A stretch of DNA of 64,000 bases, taken from Celerinatantimonas sp046054195 (GTDB taxonomy: Bacteria > Pseudomonadota > Gammaproteobacteria > Enterobacterales > Celerinatantimonadaceae). Of the stretch, positions 27,728 to 37,010 are shown piece after piece (position 1 is the stretch's first letter; every line of letters starts with the position of its first letter). The notes under the pieces were generated by a model that saw only the letters and a program-made list of their open reading frames with translations, had not been told where the DNA came from and did no database searches. The stretch is taken from the NCBI RefSeq assembly GCF_046054195.1, contig NZ_JBEQCS010000003.1:248001-312000 (forward strand). The letters are read 5' to 3'. The translations under genes were made by a program, and so were the position numbers.

Positions 27728-28255
27728 CTAAGTTAATAACAGTTGTTGAAGTAGCATCAGGTGTTTGGCGTCAAAAAGATATGAATCGAACTGGCTAAAT
27801 CCGTGCAGAGCCGTTTCTATGCCCGCTGGATTTAAAGTCCCTTCGCTTTGCAGGTATTCTTCAATGATAAGCGCTTCATCGATACCAATAGCTTGCAAAA
27901 TAAAGGCAATCACGACACCCGTTCTATCCTTCCCGGCACTGCAATGAATAAGCAGCGGCAGCCTATTTGTTTCACAAATACTCGAAATAACCTGATTAAG
28001 CCAATATCGAACCTTATGGTGAGTGCTTTGATAGTTTTCAACACTGTCAACGGCTGGAATATGCAACTGGGTAACAGTCGAAAACTCTTTATCAATCCCG
28101 GTACGCAAATTAATCATTGTTTTTATTTGAGGTAATTCAGATTCATCAAAAAGCGCATTCACTGTTCCGCCACGATACAAAACGCCCTCTTTTAGGATCT
28201 CTTCACCATAAAGAATATTAATGGTTTCACCAACATCGCGTAAATTTGGAATCAT
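27728..28255 (-). CDS. Tyrosine-phosphatase-family protein
   Basis: A 175-residue dual-specificity-type protein phosphatase. The P-loop HCSAGKDRTG carries the Cys nucleophile and phosphate-binding Arg. The N-terminal PNLRDVGET and VLYRGGTVN are typical of bacterial Tyr/Ser phosphatases of the DUF442/Y_phosphatase3 kind. The ATG at 28255 is chosen over an upstream TTG. It is single, with no partner kinase beside it. Confidence 0.83.
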   Translation of the reverse strand: MIPNLRDVGETINILYGEEILKEGVLYRGGTVNALFDESELPQIKTMINLRTGIDKEFSTVTQLHIPAVDSVENYQSTHHKVRYWLNQVISSICETNRLPLLIHCSAGKDRTGVVIAFILQAIGIDEALIIEEYLQSEGTLNPAGIETALHGFSQFDSYLFDAKHLMLLQQLLLT

Positions 28256-28478
28256 ACGACAGCCATTACTAATCAAACATCAACTTACTCAATAGGCTTT
28301 AGTCTACAAAAACCAGGGATCAGCAGCAATATATCGATAGATCTGAATCGAGCATCTCAATAGCACTAGAAGTTCGATATTAGCTCAGGTAGCCTGTCAT
28401 AAAACTGTTAACCAATGTGACTTAACAGCAAATAATAAAAACTGAGCGAAATTCGATAAGAATAAACCGGACCTATCA

Positions 28479-29894
28479 ATGCAAATGCAGATTCAAGCCA
28501 ACACATTCGAACTAACCAACATTCCTGAACCTCATATTTATGAGCAGTTACCTTGCCCGCAGCTTTCGCAAGAAACCATTGATGAACGTTTGCGCAAAAT
28601 TCTAACATTAATGCATTCGCATCATCTTGATAAATTAGTTATCTATGCCGACAAGGAACACGGGAGTAACTTTGAGTATTTAAGCGGCTTTATCCCTCGC
28701 TTTGAAGAGGCATTACTCGTTATAAGCGATGATGGTACAGCGACTTACATCATGGGTAATGAAAACCTAAAATTAGTTCCTCATGCTCGACTTAAAGGCC
28801 AATGTTTGCATGCACCCGTTTTCTCTCTTCCCAATCAACCGATGGCACACGATGCACCACTAACTGATGTATTCAAAGCCGCAGGAATTGAGTCACATCA
28901 TAACGTTGGTATGGTTGGTTGGAAGCTCTTCAGCACAGAAACCGTCGCGCAAGATGGCCAATTTGATGTTCCCTACTTCATCGTTTTTGCACTTAAATCA
29001 CTCATTGCCTCAAGCCAACTTCACAATGCAACAGCTTTGTTTATCGCTCCAGGGATTGGTTCGAGAACCACTAATAATGCCAATGAAATTGCCCATTATG
29101 AATATGGGGCAAACCTTGCTTCAACCCAAGTTTTAAAGGCGATGAATGCAATTGAACTAGGCAAAACAGAGAAGATGGTAGCCAGTGTTCTCTCCGCTGA
29201 CGGACAACCGAACAGCGTTGTTCAAATTGCCGCCACTGGGGAGCGATTTAATGATGCACAGCTCTATCCGCGTGATAAAGCGATTCAACTCGGCGATAAA
29301 TTTTCGCTCACAACAGGTTACAAAGGCGGATTAACTAGCCGTGCAGCCTATGTTGTTCACAACGCTAGCGAGCTTGCCCCAAATATTCAAGATTACTGTG
29401 AAGTTGTTGTTAAGCCTTACTACAATGCAGTCATCCACTGGCTCGAAAACCTTCAGTTGGGCATCACAGGAAAAGAGCTTTATCTGCTAATTGATGCAGT
29501 TTTACCGCGCCAAAAATATCACTGGCACCTTAATCCTGGCCATTTTGTTGCTGATGAAGAGTGGCTTAGCTCTGCTATTAGTGCCGACTCAGAGGTAAAG
29601 CTTACCAGCGGCATGCTATTGCAGATTGATATCATTCCATCAGTTGCAGGTTATGCGGGGGCAAGCATTGAAGACACCGTGGCGCTAGCTGATGAGCAAT
29701 TACGCCAAGCGCTTAGACAAGCCTATCCCGAGCTTTGGGCTCGAATATCAGCGCGGCGAGATTATCTATGCGACATTCTGCACATTCATTTACCCGAGTG
29801 TGTATTGCCTCTTTCAAATACCGTTGGATATCTGCGTCCCTATCTTTTGAATAAACAAATGGCACTAACTTTAAGCAATCGACCAGTGCAATAA
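28479..29894 (+). CDS. M24-family (Xaa-Pro peptidase-like) protein, probably non-catalytic
   Basis: A 471-residue two-domain protein. A creatinase-like N-terminal domain (DKLVIYADKEHGSNFEYLSGF) precedes a pita-bread M24 fold. Of the five metal ligands of this family, the His (LNPGHFV) and the last Glu (ASIEDTVAL) are seen. The first two Asp are replaced (FSLTTGYKGGLTSRA), and the Glu before PG reads Asp (QIDIIP). A normal two-metal aminopeptidase site is therefore unlikely, and it may be a binding protein. Ends at a hairpin 5 bases after the stop. Confidence 0.7.
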   Translation: MQMQIQANTFELTNIPEPHIYEQLPCPQLSQETIDERLRKILTLMHSHHLDKLVIYADKEHGSNFEYLSGFIPRFEEALLVISDDGTATYIMGNENLKLVPHARLKGQCLHAPVFSLPNQPMAHDAPLTDVFKAAGIESHHNVGMVGWKLFSTETVAQDGQFDVPYFIVFALKSLIASSQLHNATALFIAPGIGSRTTNNANEIAHYEYGANLASTQVLKAMNAIELGKTEKMVASVLSADGQPNSVVQIAATGERFNDAQLYPRDKAIQLGDKFSLTTGYKGGLTSRAAYVVHNASELAPNIQDYCEVVVKPYYNAVIHWLENLQLGITGKELYLLIDAVLPRQKYHWHLNPGHFVADEEWLSSAISADSEVKLTSGMLLQIDIIPSVAGYAGASIEDTVALADEQLRQALRQAYPELWARISARRDYLCDILHIHLPECVLPLSNTVGYLRPYLLNKQMALTLSNRPVQ

Positions 29895-29898
29895 CGAA

Positions 29899-29943
29899 AA
29901 CCATCCAATGAGTCCCAAAATCACTGGGGATGGTTGGTTTTAC
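29899..29943 (+). terminator. Likely terminator after the M24 gene
   Basis: AACCATCC and GGATGGTT arms, with inner CCC/GGG pairing, followed by GGTTTTA. The T tract is short. Confidence 0.55.
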
Positions 29944-29979
29944 ATTGAATATTAATTATCTAGATTGGAGTCATTCACA

Positions 29980-30951
29980 ATGATTCAATATGCCTTAGTT
30001 GCAGATATTGGCGGAACCAATGCCCGCTTTGCACTTTGCGATAAACAAAATGGCGCAATTTCTCACATTGATGTTTTAGCTGGCGCTGACTTTGCGAGCT
30101 TTGCTGATGCTACACGACACTATCTTGGCAGCGTATCCTGCAAGATTAAACAAGCCTGCATCGCCATTGCCGCGCCAATTAAAGATGGCTACATCAATAT
30201 GCCCAATACGCCTTGGCAATTTCATGTCGATGAGCTTAAACAAGAGCTCGCTTTGGATGCTCTGTTTGTTATTAACGACTTTGAAGCGATCTCATATGCT
30301 TTGCCAATGCTTGAGCCTTCAGATTTAGTTAAATTAGGTGGCGATAAACCACTAAAAGGTTCTCCAAATGTGATTTACGGACCAGGCACAGGGCTTGGAG
30401 TGGCTTACACAACCACCGTCAATGACCAATACATTGTCTTACCCAGCGAAACAGGTCATGCGAAAACAGGCCCTCTGCATAAAGACGAATTACCGGTCTT
30501 CACCCAGTTGTTCAAAATGATTGAAGATGTTGAAGGACAAACCCTAATTTCAGGCCAAGGAATCGTCAATATTTACCGCGCACTGATACTTAGCCGCAAT
30601 CGCACACCTGTTTATGACCATCCAGCCAAAATTACTGAACTTGCACTTGCTGGCAGTTGCCAAGATTGCATTGATACTCTGGATTTTTTCTGCTGCTATC
30701 TGGGAAGATTTGGTGGGGATTTAGCGCTATCGCTTAATACTTGGGGCGGCGTTTACATAGCTGGCGGCATTGCTCCGAAAATTATCGAGTTCCTGAAACA
30801 ATCACGGTTTCGCCAGGGCTTTGAAGATAAAGGTAAACAGAGCGACTTACTACGCCCTGTCCCTGTTTATGTCATTATGCATCATAACCCTGGTTTGCTA
30901 GGCGCAGGTTTTTATCTAAGAGAAATAGCAGTCCAATGCTGTGGCAATTAA
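29980..30951 (+). CDS. glk: Glucokinase
   Basis: A 323-residue ATP-dependent glucokinase of the proteobacterial Glk family, giving glucose 6-phosphate in the cytoplasm. The phosphate-binding motif ADIGGTNARFALC is at the N-terminus. The catalytic Asp is in VINDFEAISYALP, the ATP site in YGPGTGLGVAY and a glucose-contact segment in PSETGHAKTG; IAGGIAPKI follows. TGGAG is 9 bases before the ATG at 29980. It lies alone, after the M24 gene terminator. Confidence 0.92.
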   Translation: MIQYALVADIGGTNARFALCDKQNGAISHIDVLAGADFASFADATRHYLGSVSCKIKQACIAIAAPIKDGYINMPNTPWQFHVDELKQELALDALFVINDFEAISYALPMLEPSDLVKLGGDKPLKGSPNVIYGPGTGLGVAYTTTVNDQYIVLPSETGHAKTGPLHKDELPVFTQLFKMIEDVEGQTLISGQGIVNIYRALILSRNRTPVYDHPAKITELALAGSCQDCIDTLDFFCCYLGRFGGDLALSLNTWGGVYIAGGIAPKIIEFLKQSRFRQGFEDKGKQSDLLRPVPVYVIMHHNPGLLGAGFYLREIAVQCCGN

Positions 30952-30973
30952 GCTTTTGTGATTAGTTTTGATC

Positions 30974-31057
30974 TGAGGCGGATTAAGCAAGGCAAACGTT
31001 TTGCTACGTAGTCGTTATTGCCTGCAAAAACGTTTAGTGCTGGATAAATCCGCCTTA
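30974..31057. repeat. 84-base fold-back element after glk
   Basis: Outer arms CTGAGGCGGATT and AATCCGCCTTAG pair with one mismatch. Inner arms AAACGTTTTGC (30994) and GCAAAAACGTTT (31024) also pair, giving a long imperfect hairpin. There is no T run typical of a terminator. It could be a degenerate mobile or REP-like element, or a structured 3' UTR. Confidence 0.45.
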
Positions 31058-31165
31058 GTACCACCGACCATTTTACACCGCCGTTTATCGCTTAAATCAT
31101 ATAGCAGATTAAGCGTGATTGAGCATGGCATCAAAATAGTTGAACCATCGCTCTGTCTAATAGTT

Positions 31166-31537
31166 TCAACTTAACGATGGGCTTATCCCAAGTTCGTTCT
31201 GCTTACGCTTGCTCAAACTTGATGCCACAATTTTATAAGATTGAGATAAATAATATCTTAAATCATCGTCTAAAGGACCTGATGTTTCAATTTGTGCTAT
31301 CCACTTTAGACCGCGACTTGCAAAATAAGGCGCTGGAATATATCCATCATATTCACGCAAAAATTCAAAATTAAGATCGCTGGTTTTAAATGTAAATGCA
31401 GGTTGGGCGTTTCTACTTTGCCAACCAATCGCAAAAACTTTACCAGCAACTTTCCAAACATCTGAGTTTCCCCACTGCACAACGTGGGTTGTCGCGGGGA
31501 ATGTGCTGCAAAATAGATTGAATTGTTCACAGTCCAT
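31166..31537 (-). CDS. MmcQ/YjbR family protein
   Basis: A 123-residue YjbR-type protein (CyaY-like/double-wing fold). Visible signatures are TTHVVQWGNSDVWKVAGKVFAI (split by the core tryptophan) and FREYDGYIPAPYFASRGLKWI. Members are sometimes called DNA-binding; the function is not proven. It follows queH with an 8-base gap and is probably co-transcribed. Confidence 0.82.
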   Translation of the reverse strand: MDCEQFNLFCSTFPATTHVVQWGNSDVWKVAGKVFAIGWQSRNAQPAFTFKTSDLNFEFLREYDGYIPAPYFASRGLKWIAQIETSGPLDDDLRYYLSQSYKIVASSLSKRKQNELGISPSLS

Positions 31538-31545
31538 AAAACTCT

Positions 31546-32187
31546 CTACTCGTAGTATTGAACGCCAATTTGAATCGGTTCACGACCATTTTGCTGACGC
31601 CAGTCGTTAGTGTCACGCAGCGAATACGCACAACCGCAGTATTCTTGCTGGTAAAAACGCTCTCGCTTCGCAATTTCGACCATGCGATTTGCCCCACCTT
31701 TTTTACGCCAATTAAATGTCCAATAATGCAAGTTTGGATACGTTTTGGCAGCGCGCAACCCACAGTTGTTAATTTGCTCCATATTTTTCCAGCGAGAGAT
31801 CCCCAAACAACTGGTGAATGTGTCAAAGCCATGCTCATGAGCATATAGCGCAGTGCGCTCAAAACGCATATCAAAGCATTCGGTGCAGCGAGCTCCGCGC
31901 TCTGGTTCCCACTCCAATCCTTTTACACGCTCAAACCAATCTCTCACATCATAGTCAGCATCAACAAATGGCACTCCTAGCTTTTCGGCAAACCGGATGT
32001 TCTCTTCTTTGCGGATCAAATATTCTTTTTTAGGATGAATATTAGGGTTGTAAAAAAAGATGGTAAATTTTATCCCGGCGTTGGCCATTCGTTCCATCAC
32101 ATCCCCTGAACATGGTGCACAGCAAGAATGTAACAATACGTGATTAGATGCGGTTGGTGTTTCAAGAACAATGGTATCTTTCGCCAT
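31546..32187 (-). CDS. queH: Epoxyqueuosine reductase QueH
   Basis: A 213-residue iron-sulfur enzyme that reduces epoxyqueuosine to queuosine in tRNA, the non-cobalamin alternative to QueG. The conserved cysteines are SCCAPCS at the N-terminus, RCTECF in the middle and EYCGCAYS near the C-terminus. SCLGISRWKNMEQIN is also family-typical. Its presence fits the QueD-like protein at 10.7 kb. It is transcribed together with yjbR. Confidence 0.92.
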   Translation of the reverse strand: MAKDTIVLETPTASNHVLLHSCCAPCSGDVMERMANAGIKFTIFFYNPNIHPKKEYLIRKEENIRFAEKLGVPFVDADYDVRDWFERVKGLEWEPERGARCTECFDMRFERTALYAHEHGFDTFTSCLGISRWKNMEQINNCGLRAAKTYPNLHYWTFNWRKKGGANRMVEIAKRERFYQQEYCGCAYSLRDTNDWRQQNGREPIQIGVQYYE

Positions 32188-32732
32188 TTCAGCCCCTTAA
32201 GCAAATCACCCCGTAGCCGCAATTTGCTCGATAAAAGAAATAGTTACGTATCCTAGATGTTAACAACTTGTTTTTCAAACATAGTTACCTCACTACAGGA
32301 ACATCCTAAACCTTGTATCTTGACAGCATAAATAACTGGTTTTTAATTTATTTATAAACGTAAATTTTGGAACATTACGATAAATGACAGTTTTAATTTT
32401 TTAACAGCCTAATATATTTACCAAAACTTATTCTTTGAATAAATTTATTTGCTGATAAATAACTTTATTTAGCCAACCCAATATTGGCGATCTCGCGGAT
32501 ATTTGAAGTTTCGACATGGTAGTTCAACATTACTATTTTGGCTTCATGTTGATTTTATTCGGTATTATACAGATATTATATTGTTCTAATAATTTACAAA
32601 TGATTCTATTCTTTTAAAGAAATATCTTACTCTTATAGCCTATTTAATGAAGTTTATTCCTTTTTGGCATTGACACTCTAGAGCCCAACCGCTTAAATGT
32701 GTGTCCCCGCAAACACAGAAAACCAAAGAATT
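32188..32732. other. AT-rich intergenic region before metNIQ
   Basis: 545 bases with no convincing gene. A TTGACA at about 32670 with TAAATG 18 bases on is a possible metN promoter. No met box like the one before metT is visible. Confidence 0.4.
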
Positions 32733-33470
32733 ATGATAACGCTTGAAAGTGTTAGCAAGCACTACAAACAAAATAAGCAAGTTTTAAGTGCAGTTAACAA
32801 TGTCTCACTCTCCATCAATCAAGGTGAAATTTTTGGCCTGATGGGTTATTCCGGTGCCGGAAAATCAACCCTTTTAAGGCTCATTAATCTTTTAGAGCAT
32901 CCCGATGAAGGTAAAGTATTTGTTGCCGATCAGGAGCTAACTCAATTGCCGATTGGTCAACTTCGTCAAGCTCGTCAAAAAATTGGTATGGTGTTTCAGC
33001 ATTTTAATTTAATGGCTAATCGAACTGTCGCTGACAACATTGGATTTGCACTTAAGGTTGCTGGTACCCCAGCGGCTAAAATTGCGCAACGCGTAAAAGA
33101 ATGTTTAGACATTGTCGGCCTATCGGATAGAGCCGATCACTATCCAGCGCAGCTTTCTGGTGGACAAAAACAACGCGTTGGGATAGCTCGGGCTTTAGCG
33201 CCCAACCCTAAAGTAATTTTGGCCGATGAGCCAACCTCAGCTCTTGATCCGCTCACCACAAGAAGTGTCTTAGACTGCCTGCAGAACATTAACCAGGAAT
33301 TTGGTGTGACCGTTGTTATCGTCACTCATGAAATAGCCGTTTTAGAAAAACTTTGCCATCGTACGGCCCTGCTTAATCACGGCAAATTGGTTGAAACATT
33401 GCCAGTAGTTAATGGCAAGTTGCAACCAAGCTCAGAACTAGGAAAAAGCTTGATCCAGGAGGCTCTATAA
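32733..33470 (+). CDS. metN: Methionine ABC transporter ATP-binding protein MetN, short form
   Basis: A 245-residue ABC ATPase with Walker A GYSGAGKST, signature LSGGQKQR and Walker B VILADEPTSALDP, matching MetN closely (FQHFNLMANRTVADN). E. coli MetN has about 343 residues with a C-terminal ACT-like NIL domain that binds methionine and blocks transport. Here the protein stops right after the ATPase domain. The ATG at 32733 is used rather than one 12 codons earlier. The stop TAA overlaps the metI ATG by one base. Confidence 0.85.
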   Translation: MITLESVSKHYKQNKQVLSAVNNVSLSINQGEIFGLMGYSGAGKSTLLRLINLLEHPDEGKVFVADQELTQLPIGQLRQARQKIGMVFQHFNLMANRTVADNIGFALKVAGTPAAKIAQRVKECLDIVGLSDRADHYPAQLSGGQKQRVGIARALAPNPKVILADEPTSALDPLTTRSVLDCLQNINQEFGVTVVIVTHEIAVLEKLCHRTALLNHGKLVETLPVVNGKLQPSSELGKSLIQEAL

Positions 33471-34159
33471 TGGCGATTGATGCAGTAATCACTTCATGGC
33501 TATCAGATATTTGGTCCATGCATGATGATATTCTTAAAGCAACCTGGCAGACCTGCGTGATGGTGGGGATCTCAACAGCCCTGGCAACTATTATTGGGAC
33601 CATCATTGGCATGGCACTGTATGCATTAGGAAATCGCAGTTTGTACTATCACCCCAAATTGTATTTCCAATTGGATGCATTAGTCAGCCTGATGCGAGCA
33701 TTCCCATTTGTTATTTTAATGATTGCTCTAAGTCCTTTAGCCTCAATTATTGCAGGTACCGGAATTGGGCCTGTCGCCGCCTCGGTGACCTTAACCATTG
33801 CTGGGATTTTCTTCTTTGCTCGTTTGGTTGAACAAAATTTAAAAGAGATCCCAACTGGGATGATTGAAGCTGCAACCGCGATGGGGGCGCACCCACTGCG
33901 TATTTTAGTAAGCGTGTTGCTCGTTGAAGCCCGGGCCAGTATGGTTTTAAGTATCACCGTACTGACCATCAGTATTTTGTCTTATAGCGCAGCTGCTGGC
34001 ATGATCGGCGGTGGCGGTTTAGGCGACTTAGCCATTCGTTACGGTTATTACCGTTACGATACAGGCATGATTGTATTTATCGTGGGATTACTGATTTTAA
34101 TGGTAATTGCACTACAAGCTATCGGCAATAAAATTGCTGCACATCTGGATAAACGTTAA
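33470..34159 (+). CDS. metI: Methionine ABC transporter permease MetI
   Basis: A 229-residue inner-membrane permease with about five helices and the ABC coupling loop EAATAMGAHPLRI. The MetI signatures RAFPFVILMIAL and AAAGMIGGGGLGDLAIRYGYYRY are present. AGGAGG precedes the start, which overlaps the metN stop. Its partners are MetN and the MetQ encoded 12 bases downstream. Confidence 0.92.
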   Translation: MAIDAVITSWLSDIWSMHDDILKATWQTCVMVGISTALATIIGTIIGMALYALGNRSLYYHPKLYFQLDALVSLMRAFPFVILMIALSPLASIIAGTGIGPVAASVTLTIAGIFFFARLVEQNLKEIPTGMIEAATAMGAHPLRILVSVLLVEARASMVLSITVLTISILSYSAAAGMIGGGGLGDLAIRYGYYRYDTGMIVFIVGLLILMVIALQAIGNKIAAHLDKR

Positions 34160-34171
34160 TAGGAAGTTGAT

Positions 34172-34975
34172 ATGATTCGCACCACTTTAGCTGCGGCATT
34201 GATTGCCGCGGTTTCATGTAATGTTGCACTGGCTAAAGACGCCCATAAAGACACAATTGTATTTGGTGCCACTGTTGGCGATCATGCTGATATGTTTAAG
34301 GCCGCGGTAAAGCCGACTCTTGAAAAAGAAGGTTACAAAGTTAAAGTTATTGAATTTACAGATTATATTCGCCCTAACCTAGCGTTAGCTCAGCATGATC
34401 TGGACGTTAATGAATTCCAACACAAACCGTACCTTGATCAATTTAAACAAGCTCACAATTTAAAACTGACCAATGTGCAACAGTCTCCGACCGCACCAAT
34501 GGGACTGTATGCTGGTAGAAAATCATCACTAAAAGATATTGCTGATGGTGACTCTATCTCTTTGCCAAACGATCCATCTAATGAAGCTCGCGCTTTATTG
34601 CTCGCCCAAGATTTGGGTTTGATTAAAATGGATAAAAAGGTCAACCCACTGACGGTATCGCCAAAAAATATTGCAGAAAATCCGCATCACATTAAATTTG
34701 TCGAGCTAGAAGCCGCTCAGCTGCCTCGCTCTCGTCAGGATGTTGATTTTGCATTGGTGCCAGGAAACTATGCAACATCTTCAGGTATGGCTCTGACCAG
34801 TGCTATTAATTTAGAGCACAACCGCCGCTATATTAACTGGGTTGTTGTGCGTACTAGCGATGTCAACAAGCCTTGGGTAAAAGATGTCGAAGCCGCTTAC
34901 AATGCACCAATTTTCAAAAAATGGGTTCATCAGCATTTTAAAGGCTATCTGCTGCCTGATTCATGGTCTAAATAA
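34172..34975 (+). CDS. metQ: Methionine-binding protein MetQ (NlpA family)
   Basis: A 267-residue periplasmic substrate-binding protein. The signal peptide ends ALA-KDA, so the protein is probably soluble; a Cys (VSC) lies where a lipobox might be, but the fit is poor. The binding domain shows DYIRPNLALAQHDLDVNEFQHKPYLD (conserved, split by the Asp-Asn) and SLPNDPSNEARALLL, the classic MetQ set. Specificity may extend to D-methionine or related amino acids. A terminator follows. Confidence 0.88.
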   Translation: MIRTTLAAALIAAVSCNVALAKDAHKDTIVFGATVGDHADMFKAAVKPTLEKEGYKVKVIEFTDYIRPNLALAQHDLDVNEFQHKPYLDQFKQAHNLKLTNVQQSPTAPMGLYAGRKSSLKDIADGDSISLPNDPSNEARALLLAQDLGLIKMDKKVNPLTVSPKNIAENPHHIKFVELEAAQLPRSRQDVDFALVPGNYATSSGMALTSAINLEHNRRYINWVVVRTSDVNKPWVKDVEAAYNAPIFKKWVHQHFKGYLLPDSWSK

Positions 34976-34983
34976 CCATTGCT

Positions 34984-35015
34984 ATTATGCCCTGCGCTCT
35001 GTGGGGCATAATTTT
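34984..35015 (+). terminator. Terminator of metNIQ
   Basis: ATTATGCCC and GGGCATAAT arms around an 11-base loop, followed by TTTT. Confidence 0.82.
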
Positions 35016-35096
35016 AACTATCTCCAGCATCTTCTTAAATAAATACTCTATTCACTGTTTTAGATAAGCCAGCTTAATTTATAACCTGAGCATTAA

Positions 35097-35396
35097 TCAT
35101 TCAAACTCTTTATAGAGAATAACAACGTAGTGTGGAACACACATAATCCCATTATCCAACTTTTTTAAATTAGCTATCACAATTTTTGGCAACTGAGTCA
35201 ACAGTATATCTACATCAAATGGCTTATTAGTATAAATAACGCCACTGGGCGATTTATAATTTTCTTCACCGACAGCCAATATCGAAACATCCTGCTTAGC
35301 TAAGAGCACTAACAGCGCTTCAATATCACTGCAAATCCATGTCTGCCACTGCTCTTTGGAAAGCCATCGATAAATAGAGCTGGAATACATGGCCAT
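35097..35396 (-). CDS. Unrecognised 99-residue protein
   Basis: Starts MAMYSSSIYRWLSKEQW with GGAG 11 bases upstream. It is soluble with alternating predicted helices and strands, and no family is recognised. It is one of four small unrelated genes on the minus strand between metQ and cfa, each separated by 70-180 AT-rich bases. Confidence 0.5.
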   Translation of the reverse strand: MAMYSSSIYRWLSKEQWQTWICSDIEALLVLLAKQDVSILAVGEENYKSPSGVIYTNKPFDVDILLTQLPKIVIANLKKLDNGIMCVPHYVVILYKEFE

Positions 35397-35494
35397 AAGA
35401 AAACAAACTCCAAATAAATAAAATCACATTATCAAAGCGATTATGCTTTGATAACGCATCTAACTGCGGCTCTAGATACGATTCGACAATATAC

Positions 35495-35887
35495 TTATTC
35501 TTGCAATATAGATTTAAGGCGGTTAATTAACCGACGAATCTTGCCATCTATCATCGCTTTAGCAAATAAACCTTGATGATATTTCTGATGAACTAACATA
35601 TCACGAAAAACATACCCTATTTGAGCAAGTGAGAGAGTTTCAATTTTGCCATCATCAAAAACCGACGACATATCAACTGGTTGAATATTAGCGTTAAACC
35701 TAAAGGCAGTGTCAAGTAAATCGATTAAATCCACTAAAGCCGGGATATAACCATCCCACATAACAGCATCACCACTTTCATATAATTCCATACTATTGTG
35801 AGCACTAGCACTAAATGATAGCTCATAAGTGGTTACAATTTTTTTTAAAATATCACATTCGAACTTATCGTCAGACAAAAGTATCAT
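35495..35887 (-). CDS. Unrecognised protein, perhaps DUF6508-like
   Basis: About 130 residues, predicted all-helical. GYIPALVDLIDLL and the C-terminal FRDMLVHQKYHQGLFAKAMIDG recall DUF6508 proteins, but this rests on memory and is weak. The start is uncertain: an ATG at 35887 sits directly against AAGG, and TTG codons on either side are possible. Confidence 0.45.
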   Translation of the reverse strand: MILLSDDKFECDILKKIVTTYELSFSASAHNSMELYESGDAVMWDGYIPALVDLIDLLDTAFRFNANIQPVDMSSVFDDGKIETLSLAQIGYVFRDMLVHQKYHQGLFAKAMIDGKIRRLINRLKSILQE

Positions 35888-36067
35888 CCTTAAATTTATT
35901 TTTTTCAAACAGTGAATGGCGCAATTAAGAACATAGATTTAACTATATTGAGCCATAACCAATAGCACAGATTCACTCATGCTCAGATGTAATATTAATC
36001 ATAATAATATTTTAAATAATCTAAAGTAATCCAAGCTAAATTAAAATATAGGGATATGCTTTATAAA

Positions 36068-36658
36068 CTACGCTCCTGTAGCCCATGAAAAATATACATA
36101 ATCATATTCTGTTTGGTACATCAGCTCCACTGCGTTCCACTCAAGCTCAAACCCTACCCCTGAGATAATTTCGTCAATTCCAAAATCAGCTAACGAGCTC
36201 GAATCATCAGCTCTGTGAGCATTTACAAAAACGCCCCATTGCTCTTGATTGGCTTGGATTTTTTCCGCCATTTTAGAATCAGTTAATAGTGCTTGAAACC
36301 CTTTAATGATCCCATCAATCTGAATATGAATATCTTTACTGGATATTTCTTTATATGAATATGCCTTAACCTCGGGCAATAGCCAAAGATTATAAATTTG
36401 CTCTGCGTTATCCAGCGTAGTTTCTGTTAATGGCCACTGCTCATAAAAATGCAGCTGATAGTTCAATAGCAACACAAACGCTTGAAATGAGTCTGTCACT
36501 CGTTTTTTTGGCAAAACAAAAAGATTTGCATTACACATCCCTTCATCACACGTTCTGTACTCAATACATCTTGGAACAATCTCGGCGCAAAGAGCAATAT
36601 AACGCTTGACTAAATCAGGGTTAGATTGAAATTCAGTCAATAGGTTTTTTAATTCCAA
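36068..36658 (-). CDS. Unrecognised 196-residue protein
   Basis: A soluble acidic protein that starts at a TTG with AAAGGA about 10 bases upstream; no ATG is available near. Several Cys and Trp residues are present. The C-terminal GVGFELEWNAVELMYQTEYD precedes a short hydrophobic end. There is no recognised domain. It belongs to the small-gene group before cfa. Confidence 0.5.
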   Translation of the reverse strand: MELKNLLTEFQSNPDLVKRYIALCAEIVPRCIEYRTCDEGMCNANLFVLPKKRVTDSFQAFVLLLNYQLHFYEQWPLTETTLDNAEQIYNLWLLPEVKAYSYKEISSKDIHIQIDGIIKGFQALLTDSKMAEKIQANQEQWGVFVNAHRADDSSSLADFGIDEIISGVGFELEWNAVELMYQTEYDYVYFSWATGA

Positions 36659-36725
36659 CTATCTGATTCCTTTATCATAAATAGCTTTTCAATTGGCTAA
36701 TAAGCGGAAAAGATCAATTAGATTG

Positions 36726-37010
36726 CTACTGATTTAGCTTCCTTGTTTCATACTCTATACGAAATTTTATGACTGCAGCAAACAGCTCTGGGAGCTCAGC
36801 GCTCACAGCATCCCCCCACTGACTCTTTAACTCAGTAGGTTTCAAATTATAAGTTAATGGCACTTGTGACTGAAGTTGACTCACCATGGCATTTAGGCCA
36901 ACAAGTTCCCAACTTAATCGTTCATGGATGCTAGATTTAACATGATATGTGCAGATGGTTTTCTCAATCCATCTGATTAAGTCTATTCCTTGCTCAATTA
37001 GACTATCCAT
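36726..37010 (-). CDS. Unrecognised 94-residue protein
   Basis: Starts MDSLIEQGIDLIRWIEKTI with AAAGG 6 bases before the ATG; an upstream in-frame ATG is rejected for that reason. It is a helical, soluble protein of unknown family. It is 67 bases upstream of the TTG-started gene and probably co-transcribed with it. Confidence 0.5.
   Translation of the reverse strand: MDSLIEQGIDLIRWIEKTICTYHVKSSIHERLSWELVGLNAMVSQLQSQVPLTYNLKPTELKSQWGDAVSAELPELFAAVIKFRIEYETRKLNQ

Noticed and set aside
30974..31057. Integron attC-like site.
   Set aside because: The arms do not carry the conserved GTTRRRY/RYYYAAC core boxes, and no integrase or cassette is present.
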